Shown here one piece after another: positions 23,597 to 34,235 of a stretch of DNA of 64,000 nt (position 1 is its first letter; each line of letters opens with the position of its first letter). Position numbers and translations under genes: made by a program. Under the pieces are notes generated by a model, which made no database searches, was not told the origin of the DNA, and saw only the letters and a program-made list of their open reading frames with translations. The DNA comes from Bacillus sp. CHD6a. GTDB lineage: Bacteria; Bacillota; Bacilli; Bacillales; Bacillaceae_I. Location of the stretch: the NCBI RefSeq assembly GCF_001293645.1, contig NZ_LBMD01000014.1, forward strand, positions 1 through 64,000. The letters run 5' to 3'.

Positions 23597-26004
23597 CCTA
23601 TTATGCTAGTGTGATTGTTGATGTTCCTGCCAAACAAACGGATAGAGCCTTTGATTATGAGATTCCTGCGAAATGGAATGGGTTCATACAACCTGGAATG
23701 AGGGTGAATGTACCTTTTGGCCCAAGGCAGATTCAAGGTTTTGTCGTGGATGTGAAAGAAAGTACCACCGTCCCTAAAACACGTCCGATCACATCTTTGA
23801 TAGATATACAGCCTATTCTGACATCAGAACTTATGCAACTGGCAGACTGGCTTCGAGACCATACTCTGTGTTTTACTATTTCAGCTTACCAAGCAATGTT
23901 ACCAGCTGCATTAAAGGCAAAATATGAAAAATGGCTAATTGCCAGAAACATAGAAGGAGTCCCTTCCGAGCTTCAACCATTCTTTCACACATCCAATCGC
24001 GTGAAATTTGAAGAGGTGGCAGGAACCAGTCACTTTAAAACAATCAAACAGCTGATGGAACAGGATGTTCTAGAAGTATATTACGAAGTAAAAGATAAAC
24101 TTTCTAAGAAAACGAGAAAAGTAGTAATGGTACAGGTGCCGAATGAGGCCCTTTCACAAGCAAAAAAGAAAATCTCTGCTCGTGCTGCCGCCCAACATAA
24201 GCTGTTGGACTTTTTCTTGGAAACAAATATTGAAAAAATGGACAAAAAAACTCTGTTAGAAGAGTTGCAGATTGGGACAAGTGCGATTCACGCATTAGTA
24301 AAACTCGGTATCCTCTCAGAAAATGATGAAGAAATATACAGAGATCCTTATGAAAACAGGGAATTTGAAAAGTCTCAAGCGCTTCCCTTGACCCAACAAC
24401 AACAAGAAGCTATCATTCCCATTCTCCATTCCATTGAACAACATACGCATGAAGCGTTTGTTATGTTCGGTGTCACGGGGAGTGGTAAAACAGAAGTCTA
24501 TATGCAGGCAGTGGATGCTGTACTTAAGCAAGGAAAAGAAGCAATTGTTCTTGTTCCCGAGATTGCTCTGACGCCGCAAATGGTCAACCGTTTCAAATCA
24601 AGATTCGGTTCTGACGTGGCTGTTATGCACAGCGGTCTTGGAATGGGAGAGAAATACGATGAATGGAGAAAGATACACCGAAAGGAAGTAAAGGTTGTAG
24701 TAGGCGCCAGGTCCGCTATTTTTGCTCCTTTTGAAAATGTAGGCATTATCATCATAGATGAGGAACATGAAACAAGCTATAAACAAGAGGACACCCCGCG
24801 TTATCATGCCCGCGATATTGCTTTAGAAAGGGGCAGATATCACCAATGCCCTGTTGTTCTTGGCAGTGCCACCCCCACACTTGAAACCTTCGCCCGTGCA
24901 TCCAAAGGGGTGTATAAACTTCTGACGATGGACAAGAGAATGAGTGAACAAGGAATGCCGGCAGTGGAGATTGTCGACATGAGAGAAGAATTGAGAGACG
25001 GGAACAGGTCAATGTTTTCGAGAAGCCTTCTTGAAAAGCTCCAGTCTAGACTGGAAAGAGGCGAACAATCCGTTTTATTTTTAAATAAAAGGGGTTATTC
25101 TTCTTTTGTAATGTGTCGAGACTGTGGATATGTGGTGGAATGTCCTCATTGTGACATCTCGTTGACCTATCATCGAAGCAGCAATCAAATGAAATGTCAT
25201 TATTGTGGCTACGAAGAACCTGTCCGTTCAACGTGTCCATCTTGCGACAGTGAACATTTTCGTTTCTTTGGGACAGGTACCCAAAAAGTCGAGGAAGAAC
25301 TTACAAAACTCCTTCCACAAGCGAGGGTTATAAGGATGGATGTTGATACGACGAGCAGGAAGGGCTCCCATGAAAAGCTTTTGCAGCAATTTGGTGACCA
25401 AAAGGCAGATATTCTGCTTGGTACGCAAATGATTGCCAAAGGGCTTGATTTTCCGCTTGTAACCCTTGTCGGAGTATTGACGGCAGATACGATGCTTAAC
25501 GTTCCTGATTTTCGTTCTTCCGAAAAAACATTCCAGCTCCTCACACAGGTAAGTGGAAGAGCTGGGAGACACGAATTGGCCGGCGAAGTGGTGGTTCAAA
25601 CGTATAGCCCGGAACATTACAGTGTGGAGCTTGCCGGCACACACAACTACCTGGAATTTTACCAAAAAGAAATGCAAATTAGAAAACTGCATCAATATCC
25701 GCCATTTTACTTTTTGGCGCTAGTTACTGTGACACATCAGGAATTAACTAAAGTGGTCACGGTGACAGAAAAAATTACCCATTTTTTAAACATGCAATTA
25801 TCAGATGAGGCTGTTATACTTGGTCCGGTTGCTTCTCCTATAGCGAGGATAAAAGACCGCTACAGGTATCAATGTATCATTAAGTATAAGCGAGAACCAA
25901 ATCTGCACGCAGCATTAAAAACAGTAATAGAAAAATATCAAACACAAATGGATCAAGATAAACTAGCAGTTCATATTGACCTAAATCCATATATGCTTAT
26001 GTAA
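23593..26004 (+). CDS. priA: PriA, replication-restart helicase
   Basis: Superfamily 2 3'-5' helicase that reloads the replisome on collapsed forks. The 803-aa product has the N-terminal DNA-binding (primosomal) domain. Walker A GVTGSGKTE is near residue 294 and the helicase box DEEH near 390. Eight zinc-binding cysteines lie about 508-555 in CxxC pairs (CRDCGYVVECPHCD, CHYCG, CPSCD). The start overlaps the coaBC stop. Confidence 0.96.
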   Translation: MTYYASVIVDVPAKQTDRAFDYEIPAKWNGFIQPGMRVNVPFGPRQIQGFVVDVKESTTVPKTRPITSLIDIQPILTSELMQLADWLRDHTLCFTISAYQAMLPAALKAKYEKWLIARNIEGVPSELQPFFHTSNRVKFEEVAGTSHFKTIKQLMEQDVLEVYYEVKDKLSKKTRKVVMVQVPNEALSQAKKKISARAAAQHKLLDFFLETNIEKMDKKTLLEELQIGTSAIHALVKLGILSENDEEIYRDPYENREFEKSQALPLTQQQQEAIIPILHSIEQHTHEAFVMFGVTGSGKTEVYMQAVDAVLKQGKEAIVLVPEIALTPQMVNRFKSRFGSDVAVMHSGLGMGEKYDEWRKIHRKEVKVVVGARSAIFAPFENVGIIIIDEEHETSYKQEDTPRYHARDIALERGRYHQCPVVLGSATPTLETFARASKGVYKLLTMDKRMSEQGMPAVEIVDMREELRDGNRSMFSRSLLEKLQSRLERGEQSVLFLNKRGYSSFVMCRDCGYVVECPHCDISLTYHRSSNQMKCHYCGYEEPVRSTCPSCDSEHFRFFGTGTQKVEEELTKLLPQARVIRMDVDTTSRKGSHEKLLQQFGDQKADILLGTQMIAKGLDFPLVTLVGVLTADTMLNVPDFRSSEKTFQLLTQVSGRAGRHELAGEVVVQTYSPEHYSVELAGTHNYLEFYQKEMQIRKLHQYPPFYFLALVTVTHQELTKVVTVTEKITHFLNMQLSDEAVILGPVASPIARIKDRYRYQCIIKYKREPNLHAALKTVIEKYQTQMDQDKLAVHIDLNPYMLM

Positions 26005-26022
26005 CAGTTGGAGGAATTAAGA

Positions 26023-26502
26023 TTGACTATACTAGATATTGTGAAGTACCCAGCGCAAGTTTTGGAACAAAACTGTGAGGCGGTTACTCTTTTTGATAAA
26101 AGGTTGATTCGACTCCTGAACAATATGTATGATACGATGCTTGAGGCAGACGGGGTCGGCCTTGCAGCACCGCAGATAGGTATCGCAAAAAGAATCGCGA
26201 TTGTAGATATTGATGATAAACACGGGAAGCTAGAATTAATTAACCCTGAAATCATTAAAGAAGAAGGAGAACAGGTAGGACCTGAAGGCTGTTTAAGCTT
26301 TCCTGACTTGTATGGAGATGTGAAACGCGCCGATTATGTGAAGATACGCGCACAGAACCGTAAAGGCAAATGGTACGAGCTGGAGGCAAGAGGATTCCTT
26401 GCCCGTGCTATACAACATGAGATAGACCATTTAAACGGTGTATTGTTCACATCTAAAGTCTTAAGATATTTTGAACCAGATGAGTTGGAAGTAGAAGGGT
26501 GA
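26023..26502 (+). CDS. def: Peptide deformylase
   Basis: Removes the formyl group from new N-termini. All three family motifs are present: GVGLAAPQIG, EGCLSFP (metal ligand Cys) and QHEIDH (HExxH-like). I chose TTG 26023: GGAGG at 26010-26014 lies 8 bp upstream, whereas a TTG at 26008 would overlap that site, and 159 aa matches the short Bacillus DefA type. It lies between priA and fmt, 7 nt before fmt, coupling deformylation and formylation genes. Confidence 0.93.
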   Translation: MTILDIVKYPAQVLEQNCEAVTLFDKRLIRLLNNMYDTMLEADGVGLAAPQIGIAKRIAIVDIDDKHGKLELINPEIIKEEGEQVGPEGCLSFPDLYGDVKRADYVKIRAQNRKGKWYELEARGFLARAIQHEIDHLNGVLFTSKVLRYFEPDELEVEG

Positions 26503-26508
26503 TAGAAA

Positions 26509-27456
26509 ATGAAGAAGAAAATTGTGTTTATGGGGACGCCGGATTTTGCAGTACCAGTCTTGCAGCAAATTATCCATGACGGATATGAAGTAATTGCAGT
26601 AGTAACTCAGCCTGACCGCCCGAAAGGCAGAAAAAAGGTGTTAACACCACCCCCGGTAAAAGTAGAGGCAGAGAGACATAACATCCCTGTTTATCAACCG
26701 GAAAAAATTAAAGAAGCTGTGGAGTATGAAAAAATCACTTCCTTAGAGCCGGATTTGATTGTAACGGCAGCATTCGGGCAGATTTTACCTAAGCCCCTGC
26801 TTGATGCCCCGAAATATGGCTGTATTAATGTCCATGCTTCCTTGCTTCCAAAATTGCGAGGCGGAGCACCAATTCATTACTCGATCATTCAGGGTCATGA
26901 AAAAACAGGTGTTACAATTATGTATATGGTAGAAAAATTGGATGCTGGTGATATGCTGACACAGGTGGAAGTGAACATTGAAGAGCGTGACCATGTCGGT
27001 ACGTTGCATGATAAATTAAGTGTAGCCGGATCTAAGCTGCTATCAGAAACCCTTCCTCAACTTTTTAATGAAAAGCTAAAAGCGGAAGTCCAAAACCATG
27101 AAGAAGCAACGTTTGCATCCAACATCAAGCGTGAACAGGAAAAGATTGATTGGACAATGGATGGCGAGCGAATTTATAACCATATACGCGGTTTGCATCC
27201 ATGGCCTGTTGCATATACAACCATGGAAGGACAAGTCATGAAAGTTTGGTGGGGTGAGAAAATAGAAACGGCGAAAGACGCTGAACCTGGGACCATCATC
27301 GGAATTGAGGAGGACGGTTTCATCGTCAAAACAGGCAATACTACAGGGATAAAAATAACAGATTTGCAGCTGGCTGGTAAGAAGAGAATGACTGGTACAC
27401 AATATTTGAACGGTGCAGGAGCTTCTTTATCAGAAGGCACAAAGCTAGGAGACTAA
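26509..27456 (+). CDS. fmt: Methionyl-tRNA formyltransferase
   Basis: Formylates initiator Met-tRNA using 10-formyl-THF. The 315-aa product has the N-terminal formyltransferase fold: [21 protein letters not shown] and the catalytic region [18 protein letters not shown]-terminal OB-like tRNA-binding domain (about 205-315) follows. Spacing to rsmB is 1 nt. Confidence 0.97.
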   Translation: MKKKIVFMGTPDFAVPVLQQIIHDGYEVIAVVTQPDRPKGRKKVLTPPPVKVEAERHNIPVYQPEKIKEAVEYEKITSLEPDLIVTAAFGQILPKPLLDAPKYGCINVHASLLPKLRGGAPIHYSIIQGHEKTGVTIMYMVEKLDAGDMLTQVEVNIEERDHVGTLHDKLSVAGSKLLSETLPQLFNEKLKAEVQNHEEATFASNIKREQEKIDWTMDGERIYNHIRGLHPWPVAYTTMEGQVMKVWWGEKIETAKDAEPGTIIGIEEDGFIVKTGNTTGIKITDLQLAGKKRMTGTQYLNGAGASLSEGTKLGD

Positions 27457-27457
27457 A

Positions 27458-28795
27458 ATGAAAAATGTAAGAGAACTTGCTTTAGAGGCATTATTAAATG
27501 TCGAAAAAAAGCAAGCCTACAGTAATTTATTGTTAAACAACTATTTAGATTCAGGTAAGTTATCTAAAAAAGATGCCGGGCTTTTTACAGAAATAGTTTA
27601 CGGTACCATTCAACGAACCATCACCTTGGACTTTTATTTGACTTCCTATATTGAAAAACAAAAAAAGTTGCAGGATTGGGTAAAAGTCCTCTTAAAGATG
27701 ACTTTGTATCAAATGTTGTATCTTGACAAAGTTCCTGCACGTGCAGCTATTTATGAAGCGGTAGAAATTGCCAAAAAAAGAGGTCACAAAGGTGTTGCGT
27801 CTGTTGTCAATGGCGTGTTAAGGTCCTTACAGCGTGACGGTGTACCTGATCTGGAGGAAATGGAAAATGATGTAGAACGCATAACCGTTTCAACAAGCCA
27901 TCCTAAGTGGTTAGTGGAGAAATGGATAGAACAATACGGCGTTCATGACACAGAAAGAATGTGTGAAATGAACCTTGTTCCTCCACACCAATCGGCAAGG
28001 GCAAATACGGCGAAAGCAGAAGTGGATGAAGTATTAAACATGCTTACCGCACAAGGATTTAATGTAGAAAAAGGGGAGGTTGCAGACGAAAGCATTGTCT
28101 CTTTAAAAGGAAATATGGCTTATTCCAATGCTTATAAAAACGGCTATATGACGATACAAGACGAGAGTTCCATGCTAGTAGCCAGGGCTCTAGGTGTTGA
28201 AAAGGGAGACTATGTTTACGATTGCTGTGCTGCACCTGGAGGGAAAACAACGCATATTGCCGAATTGTTAAAGGATAGTGGGAAAGTAATATCAACTGAC
28301 CTCCATGATCACAAGGTAAAGCTGATAAAAGATCAAGCAGAGCGACTTAATCTATCCAACATTGAAGCACAGGCGCTCGACAGCAGAAAGGCCCAAGAAA
28401 TTTTCGAACCGGAACAGTTTGATAAAATCCTAGTGGATGCACCATGCTCAGGTTTTGGAGTGATCCGCAGAAAGCCCGACTTGAAATATACAAAGTCCAT
28501 GCAGGACATCAAGCAATTAGCTTCCATTCAATTGGCTATACTAAAGGAAGTGGCACCTCTTGTAAAAAAAGGTGGAACTTTGGTATATAGTACATGTACA
28601 ATTGATAAAGAAGAAAATGCTGATGTTGTTCATGCATTTCTAGAAGAAAACAAAGAGTTTGAAATAGATTTCAACATTAAAGAATTACTGCCAGAAAAGG
28701 TAAACAGCTATGTTAAAGAAGGTATGCTCCAACTATTGCCTCACTATTTTGGTACAGATGGATTTTTTATTGTTAGACTAAAAAGGCAGGTGTAA
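27458..28795 (+). CDS. rsmB: 16S rRNA (cytosine-967-C5) methyltransferase
   Basis: The 445-aa protein has an N-terminal NusB-like RNA-binding domain (1-150) and a C-terminal SAM methyltransferase domain. CCAAPGGKTTH is the SAM-binding motif. DAPCSGFGVIRRKPD and YSTCTI hold the two conserved cysteines. Also called sun. It lies between fmt and rlmN with almost no gap. Confidence 0.95.
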   Translation: MKNVRELALEALLNVEKKQAYSNLLLNNYLDSGKLSKKDAGLFTEIVYGTIQRTITLDFYLTSYIEKQKKLQDWVKVLLKMTLYQMLYLDKVPARAAIYEAVEIAKKRGHKGVASVVNGVLRSLQRDGVPDLEEMENDVERITVSTSHPKWLVEKWIEQYGVHDTERMCEMNLVPPHQSARANTAKAEVDEVLNMLTAQGFNVEKGEVADESIVSLKGNMAYSNAYKNGYMTIQDESSMLVARALGVEKGDYVYDCCAAPGGKTTHIAELLKDSGKVISTDLHDHKVKLIKDQAERLNLSNIEAQALDSRKAQEIFEPEQFDKILVDAPCSGFGVIRRKPDLKYTKSMQDIKQLASIQLAILKEVAPLVKKGGTLVYSTCTIDKEENADVVHAFLEENKEFEIDFNIKELLPEKVNSYVKEGMLQLLPHYFGTDGFFIVRLKRQV

Positions 28796-28798
28796 AAG

Positions 28799-29890
28799 AT
28801 GGAACATAAAACAAAAGAACAACTCAAACAAGAAGAAGCAACGCGTAAACCGTCCATCTATTCTTTACAATTGCACGAATTGGAAGAATGGTTACTAAGT
28901 ATCGGAGAGAAAAAATTCAGAACAACTCAGATTTTTGAATGGCTTTATCAAAAGCGTGTGACATCCTTTGAAGAGATGTCCAATCTCTCCAAAAGCTTAA
29001 GAGAAAAGCTGGAAGAGACATATGCACTAACGACATTAAAGACAATTGTGCAACAAACATCTTCTGATGGAACGATGAAATTCCTATTTGAACTGCATGA
29101 TGGTTATTCCATTGAGACAGTTCTGATGAAGCATGAATACGGAAATTCTGTTTGTGTCACCACTCAGGTAGGTTGCCGAATCGGGTGTACATTCTGTGCG
29201 TCTACTCTTGGAGGGTTAAAACGTAACCTGGAAGCAGGAGAAATTGTTGCCCAGGTTGTGAAGGTGCAACAAGCTCTTGATGAAATGGATGAACGTGTCA
29301 GTCATGTAGTAATCATGGGGATTGGGGAACCTTTTGATAACTTCGATGAAATGCTTGACTTCTTAAAAATAATTAACCATGACAAAGCGCTTAATATCGG
29401 CGCACGTCATATTACCGTTTCTACAAGTGGAATTATCCCTAAGATTTATAAGTTTGCCGATGAAAACATGCAAATCAACTTTGCTGTTTCCCTGCATGCA
29501 CCAAACACAGAGATACGTTCAAGACTGATGCCTATTAATAGAGCATATAAACTACCTGAACTAATGGAATCTATCCGTTATTACATCAAAAAAACAGGTC
29601 GTCGTGTTAGTTTTGAGTATGGCTTGTTCGGTGGAGTAAATGATCAGGTAGAACACGCCGAAGAATTGGCACAACTTTTAAAAGGCATGAAATGTCATGT
29701 CAATTTGATTCCAGTGAATTACGTACCAGAACGTGATTATGTGAGAACACCAAAAGAACAAATTAATTTATTTGAAAAAACGTTGAAAAACCTTGGGGTC
29801 AACGTTACAGTTCGTCGTGAGCAAGGTCACGACATTGATGCTGCATGCGGACAATTGCGTGCGAAGGAGCGGAAAGAAGAGACGAGGTGA
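28799..29890 (+). CDS. rlmN: Dual-specificity RNA methyltransferase (m2A)
   Basis: Radical-SAM enzyme methylating C2 of A2503 in 23S rRNA and A37 of some tRNAs. The 363-aa product carries the cluster motif C-x3-C-x2-C in [11 protein letters not shown] (about 125-135), MGIGEP after it, and the C-terminal cysteine in DAACGQL used for the methyl transfer. Its stop is followed closely by prpC. Confidence 0.96.
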   Translation: MEHKTKEQLKQEEATRKPSIYSLQLHELEEWLLSIGEKKFRTTQIFEWLYQKRVTSFEEMSNLSKSLREKLEETYALTTLKTIVQQTSSDGTMKFLFELHDGYSIETVLMKHEYGNSVCVTTQVGCRIGCTFCASTLGGLKRNLEAGEIVAQVVKVQQALDEMDERVSHVVIMGIGEPFDNFDEMLDFLKIINHDKALNIGARHITVSTSGIIPKIYKFADENMQINFAVSLHAPNTEIRSRLMPINRAYKLPELMESIRYYIKKTGRRVSFEYGLFGGVNDQVEHAEELAQLLKGMKCHVNLIPVNYVPERDYVRTPKEQINLFEKTLKNLGVNVTVRREQGHDIDAACGQLRAKERKEETR

Positions 29891-29899
29891 CAATGGTTA

Positions 29900-30649
29900 A
29901 TGGTCTTTTTAACAGATAGAGGGAGAGTTCGTTCACATAATGAAGACAATGGGGGAATTTTTGTTAATAAAGACGGCACAAAGCTTGCAGTGGTTTGTGA
30001 CGGCATGGGGGGCCATCAAGCAGGTGAAGTGGCTAGCGAAAGAGCAGTAAGTCACATCAAGGAAGTGTGGGAAGAGACAACCAACATCTCTTCCCCTGAA
30101 CCTGCTGAAATTTGGCTGAAGACGTTCATTCTTCAAGCCAACCAAACACTGTTTGACCATGCAAATACCCATGAGGAATGCAATGGGATGGGGACTACAA
30201 TTGTTGCTGCTATCATTGGCGATACTTTTGTAACCCTGGCACATGTTGGTGACAGCAGAATTTATCTTATTTCAGAGGAAAATGCCAAGCAACTAACAGA
30301 AGATCATACATTTGTAAATGAACTCGTTAAAACTGGGCAAATATCAAAGGAAGATGCAGAACATCATCCTAGAAAAAATGTTATACTACAGGCTTTAGGG
30401 ACAGAAAAAACAGTGAAAATAGATATAAAAACCATTACATATGATGACCCAGGATATATTCTCCTTTGTTCAGACGGTTTGAGTGACAAAGTGAAAGACC
30501 GGGAGCTAGTTGAGGTTTTAAACAACGGGAACCATGCATTGTCTGAAAAGGCAGAGGAATTAATAAGACGCGCCAACCATTACGGTGGGGAAGATAATAT
30601 CACGGTTGCCATCTTGAAATTATCTGTCTCCGAAGCTGGGAGTGGGTGA
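29900..30649 (+). CDS. prpC: PrpC, PP2C-type Ser/Thr protein phosphatase
   Basis: Metal-dependent phosphatase that reverses PrkC phosphorylation. The motifs run in PP2C order: RSHNEDN, DGMGGHQAGEVAS, GMGTT, HVGDSRIYL, LLCSDGLSDKV and GGEDNIT. Length 249 aa. ATG 29900 is the only reasonable start in this frame: a TGA lies 10 nt upstream, and GAGGTG is 10 bp before it. The 5-nt gap to prkC makes this a kinase-phosphatase pair. Confidence 0.95.
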   Translation: MVFLTDRGRVRSHNEDNGGIFVNKDGTKLAVVCDGMGGHQAGEVASERAVSHIKEVWEETTNISSPEPAEIWLKTFILQANQTLFDHANTHEECNGMGTTIVAAIIGDTFVTLAHVGDSRIYLISEENAKQLTEDHTFVNELVKTGQISKEDAEHHPRKNVILQALGTEKTVKIDIKTITYDDPGYILLCSDGLSDKVKDRELVEVLNNGNHALSEKAEELIRRANHYGGEDNITVAILKLSVSEAGSG

Positions 30650-30654
30650 AATAG

Positions 30655-32628
30655 GTGTTAATAGGCAAAAGATTAAATGATCGCTACAAAATTAGGGAAG
30701 TCATCGGTGGCGGTGGAATGGCGAATGTTTACCTTGCCCATGACATGATTTTGGATCGTGATGTCGCAGTTAAAGTATTACGGTTAGATTTTGCAAATGA
30801 TGAAGAATTTATTCGCCGCTTTAGAAGAGAAGCACAATCTGCAACAAGTCTAGACCATCCGAACATTGTAAGCATTTATGATATTGGCGAAGAAGATGAT
30901 ATTTACTATATCGTGATGGAGCATGTTTCAGGAAAAACATTAAAGCAGTACATTCAACAATATGCACCTGTGGAACAATACAATGCAGTTGAAATTATGA
31001 ACCAACTGACATCAGCTATTTCTCATGCCCATGAGAACGGGATCATTCACCGGGATATTAAGCCGCAAAACATTTTGATTGATGATTACGGGACAGTGAA
31101 AGTGACGGACTTTGGCATAGCTATGGCTTTAAGTTCTACTACGATCACTCAGACCAACTCGCTTTTAGGTTCTGTTCATTATTTATCTCCTGAACAAGCA
31201 AGAGGAAGTTTGGCAACGAAAAAATCTGACGTTTATGCATTAGGAATCGTTATGTTTGAATTGTTAACAGGAAGATTGCCGTTTTCAGGGGAATCAGCTG
31301 TTTCTATTGCTCTAAAGCATTTACAATCACAAACGCCATCTCCAAAACGTTGGAATCCTACGTTACCTCAAAGTATGGAAAATGTTGTATTGAAGGCAAT
31401 GGCAAAAGATCCACTTCACCGCTATGAATCAGTAGATGAAATGCAGGCGGATGTAATGACGACGCTTGAACCAAGCCGTATGAACGAACCTAAATTTTAC
31501 ATTCCAGATGACGATGAAGAGGCGACAAAGGCAATACCGATCATTAAAGGCGGCTTAAACAATATTACCAATGAAGATGAAACTAGAATTCGTCCACCAG
31601 AAAATAAACCTGCAAGCGAGAAGGCAGAAGAACCAACTCCACCTAAAAAGAAGAAAAAGAAGAAATGGGTCATTGCTTTATTAGTCCTGTTTTTATTGCT
31701 TGTTGGTGGCGGGGTTGCTGCATTTACTCTTCTACCATCCATGCTTCTACCGAAAGATGTAACGGTTCCTGATGTGTCAGGTAAGGAGTATGACGATGCA
31801 GTGAAAGAATTAATTGATTTAGGTTTTGTTTTAGAAGAACCTAAAGAAGAACCAAGTGATGACATAGAAGAAGGAAAAGTAACGAGAACTTTCCCTGAAG
31901 CTGGAGAAATAGTAAAAGAAGGCAAAGCAATTACCATCTTTCAGAGCTTAGGTAAGGAAAAAGTCGATATGGCTGATTACTCGGGGCTTCCTGTTAATGA
32001 AGCTATTAATAGAATAGAATCAGCAGATTATAATGATTATGAATTAGAAGAAATTCATTCTGATGAAGTACCAGAAGGTGAAGTCATCGGACAAGATCCC
32101 GAAGCCGGAGAAAGTGTAGTCCCAGAAGAAACAGTAGTTAAACTCATTGTCTCTATGGGTTCAAGTCCGATAGAACTCGATAATTACCAAGGGTCGTCCA
32201 TTGAGTTTGCGCAACGACATCTTGCAAGCTTAATGTTAGTTCCAGAAGTTACAAGAGAGTATAATGATTCTGTATCTGAAGGGAATATTATTAAACAGGA
32301 GCCTGCACCAGAAGCCCAGGTGAAAAAAGGCGATACCATCAAACTTATCGTTTCTGATGGGCCTCAACCTGGTGATAAGACAGTGGATATACCACTTGAA
32401 GTAAAGTATGATCCGGAAGAAGAAGGTGCAGAGCAGACAGTTGAATTATATTTAGAGGACCTTAACAACACTATGAATGATGAACCGAAAGAAACCTTCA
32501 TTATTACAGAGGACTTAATTACAAGTTTCACGATAACTGTGGCATATAAGCAACAGGCTAAATATCGGGTAGTTGTAGATGGGAAAGAAGTGGAAAATAA
32601 AACCATCAACTATGACGACATAGAGTAA
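30655..32628 (+). CDS. prkC: PrkC, membrane Ser/Thr kinase with PASTA repeats
   Basis: Senses muropeptides and phosphorylates many proteins; needed for muropeptide-triggered spore germination in B. subtilis. The 657-aa product starts at GTG 30655. The kinase domain (1-275) has the glycine loop GGGGMANV, Lys40, HRDIKPQN, DFG and SPEQARG. An acidic linker and a Lys-rich stop-transfer stretch precede one TM helix (about 337-358). Three extracellular PASTA repeats (about 362-565) and a C-terminal Ig-like tail follow. The run of AAG/AAA Lys codons before the TM is notable but normal in the family. Confidence 0.96.
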   Translation: MLIGKRLNDRYKIREVIGGGGMANVYLAHDMILDRDVAVKVLRLDFANDEEFIRRFRREAQSATSLDHPNIVSIYDIGEEDDIYYIVMEHVSGKTLKQYIQQYAPVEQYNAVEIMNQLTSAISHAHENGIIHRDIKPQNILIDDYGTVKVTDFGIAMALSSTTITQTNSLLGSVHYLSPEQARGSLATKKSDVYALGIVMFELLTGRLPFSGESAVSIALKHLQSQTPSPKRWNPTLPQSMENVVLKAMAKDPLHRYESVDEMQADVMTTLEPSRMNEPKFYIPDDDEEATKAIPIIKGGLNNITNEDETRIRPPENKPASEKAEEPTPPKKKKKKKWVIALLVLFLLLVGGGVAAFTLLPSMLLPKDVTVPDVSGKEYDDAVKELIDLGFVLEEPKEEPSDDIEEGKVTRTFPEAGEIVKEGKAITIFQSLGKEKVDMADYSGLPVNEAINRIESADYNDYELEEIHSDEVPEGEVIGQDPEAGESVVPEETVVKLIVSMGSSPIELDNYQGSSIEFAQRHLASLMLVPEVTREYNDSVSEGNIIKQEPAPEAQVKKGDTIKLIVSDGPQPGDKTVDIPLEVKYDPEEEGAEQTVELYLEDLNNTMNDEPKETFIITEDLITSFTITVAYKQQAKYRVVVDGKEVENKTINYDDIE

Positions 32629-32646
32629 TTATTAAGGAGTGAGTGT

Positions 32647-33525
32647 ATGCCAGAAGGCAAGATTGTCAAAGCATTGAGCGGCTTTTACTATGTTTTGACA
32701 GCGGATGGCGAAATTACCCAATGCAGAGGAAGAGGGGTTTTCCGGAAAAATAAGATAACCCCTCTAGTTGGGGACTCCGTGGTATTTCAAGCGGAGAACG
32801 ACCAAGAAGGATACATTATGGACGTTTTGCCTCGAAAAAACGAGCTAGTAAGGCCGCCAATCGCTAACATTGATCAAGCAATCCTTGTGTTTTCCGCGAT
32901 GGAACCTGAATTCAGTACCGTCTTATTGGATCGATTCCTTGTGTTGATTGAATCCAAAGGAGTAAGTCCTTTAATTTGTATCTCCAAAATGGACCTGCTG
33001 GATGAAGATGCAAACCTTATGAAGTTCGCCGAGTATTATCGTTCCATAGGGTATGAAGTGCTGTTAACATCTACAAAGGAACCAGAGCAGCTTAAGGAAA
33101 TTTTGCCATACTTGAAAGATAAGACTTCTGTCATTGCAGGACAATCAGGAGTTGGAAAATCATCTCTTTTAAACGTTTTACGCCCTGAACTAGAATTGAA
33201 AACGGATAACATTTCCTCCCATCTAGGGAGAGGGAAACACACAACACGGCATGTGGAGTTGATGGAAATCAACCACGGTTTTGTTGCGGATACTCCGGGT
33301 TTCAGTTCATTAGAGTTCCTTGAAATGGAAGCAGAAGAAGTTAAAGATTGTTTTCCTGAATTTGTAGAGAAAAGCCATGCTTGCAAATTTAGAGGCTGTA
33401 CTCACTTAAAAGAACCAAAATGTGCCGTAAAAGAAGCGGTTGAAAAAGAAGAAATTGCAGAATATCGATATAAACATTACGTTTCTTTTGTAGAAGAGAT
33501 AAAAGACAGAAAGCCGAGGTACTAA
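32647..33525 (+). CDS. rsgA: RsgA, ribosome small-subunit-dependent GTPase
   Basis: Assembly GTPase acting late on the 30S subunit. The GTPase is circularly permuted: an OB fold (1-70) precedes G4 (SKMD, near 116), then G1 GQSGVGKSS (near 166-174) and G3 DTPGFSS. A C-terminal zinc motif CKFRGCTH...C follows. Length 292 aa. It lies in the prpC-prkC-rsgA-rpe order of B. subtilis, where RsgA (CpgA, YloQ) is a PrkC substrate. Confidence 0.96.
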   Translation: MPEGKIVKALSGFYYVLTADGEITQCRGRGVFRKNKITPLVGDSVVFQAENDQEGYIMDVLPRKNELVRPPIANIDQAILVFSAMEPEFSTVLLDRFLVLIESKGVSPLICISKMDLLDEDANLMKFAEYYRSIGYEVLLTSTKEPEQLKEILPYLKDKTSVIAGQSGVGKSSLLNVLRPELELKTDNISSHLGRGKHTTRHVELMEINHGFVADTPGFSSLEFLEMEAEEVKDCFPEFVEKSHACKFRGCTHLKEPKCAVKEAVEKEEIAEYRYKHYVSFVEEIKDRKPRY

Positions 33526-33529
33526 AAAT

Positions 33530-34183
33530 ATGATAAAAATCGCCCCTTCCATTCTAAGTGCAGATTTTGCCAGCTTAGGAAAAGACATTACAGATGTGGA
33601 ACAAGGAGGAGCAGACTATATTCATATTGATGTGATGGACGGACATTTTGTGCCAAACATCACCATTGGCCCATTAATCGTAGAAGCAGTTCGCCCCATC
33701 ACACAGTTGCCGTTAGATGTGCACCTAATGATTGAGAACCCTGATGCATATATTGCGGATTTTGCTAAAGCTGGTGCAGATATTATCTCTGTACATGTGG
33801 AAGCATGCCGCCATCTTCACCGCACCATTCAGCTTATCAAATCACAAGGCGTGAAAGCTGGAGTGGTAATCAACCCAGCTACACCGGTAGAAAGCATCAT
33901 TCCTATTTTGAATGATGTGGACTTGGTACTTTTAATGACAGTCAACCCTGGTTTTGGTGGACAGGCTTTCATTCACGATGTGTTGCCGAAAATCCAACAG
34001 GTTGCAACCTTGGTGGAAGAACGAGGATTGACCATTGATATTGAGGTGGATGGTGGTGTGAATCCTGAAACAGCTCAGCTTTGCGTAGAAGCAGGTGCAA
34101 ATGTTCTCGTTGCAGGCTCTGCCATTTACAACAAAGAAGATCGCAAACAAGCAATCTCCTCCATCAGGAACAACTTGTCATAA
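33530..34183 (+). CDS. rpe: Ribulose-phosphate 3-epimerase
   Basis: Interconverts ribulose 5-phosphate and xylulose 5-phosphate in the pentose phosphate pathway. The TIM-barrel protein is 217 aa. It shows the conserved APSILSADF start, HIDVMDGHFVPN, HLMIENP, MTVNPGFGGQ and EVDGGVN motifs, containing the metal ligands and the two catalytic aspartates. Last gene of the cluster that begins at coaBC, by spacing. Confidence 0.97.
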   Translation: MIKIAPSILSADFASLGKDITDVEQGGADYIHIDVMDGHFVPNITIGPLIVEAVRPITQLPLDVHLMIENPDAYIADFAKAGADIISVHVEACRHLHRTIQLIKSQGVKAGVVINPATPVESIIPILNDVDLVLLMTVNPGFGGQAFIHDVLPKIQQVATLVEERGLTIDIEVDGGVNPETAQLCVEAGANVLVAGSAIYNKEDRKQAISSIRNNLS

Positions 34184-34235
34184 TTTTATCTTAGTGCGGA
34201 ATGCTATTGGTAAATGGTGAGGGAGGATTTCTAAG

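Noticed and set aside
25228-25695. A 155-codon minus-strand frame inside priA
   Set aside because: It is antisense to the zinc and helicase region of priA, has no ribosome site or family features, and priA is intact.
31497-31937. A 146-codon minus-strand frame inside prkC
   Set aside because: Its Ser/Phe-rich composition mirrors the Glu/Lys-rich linker and TM region of prkC on the other strand; a shadow only.
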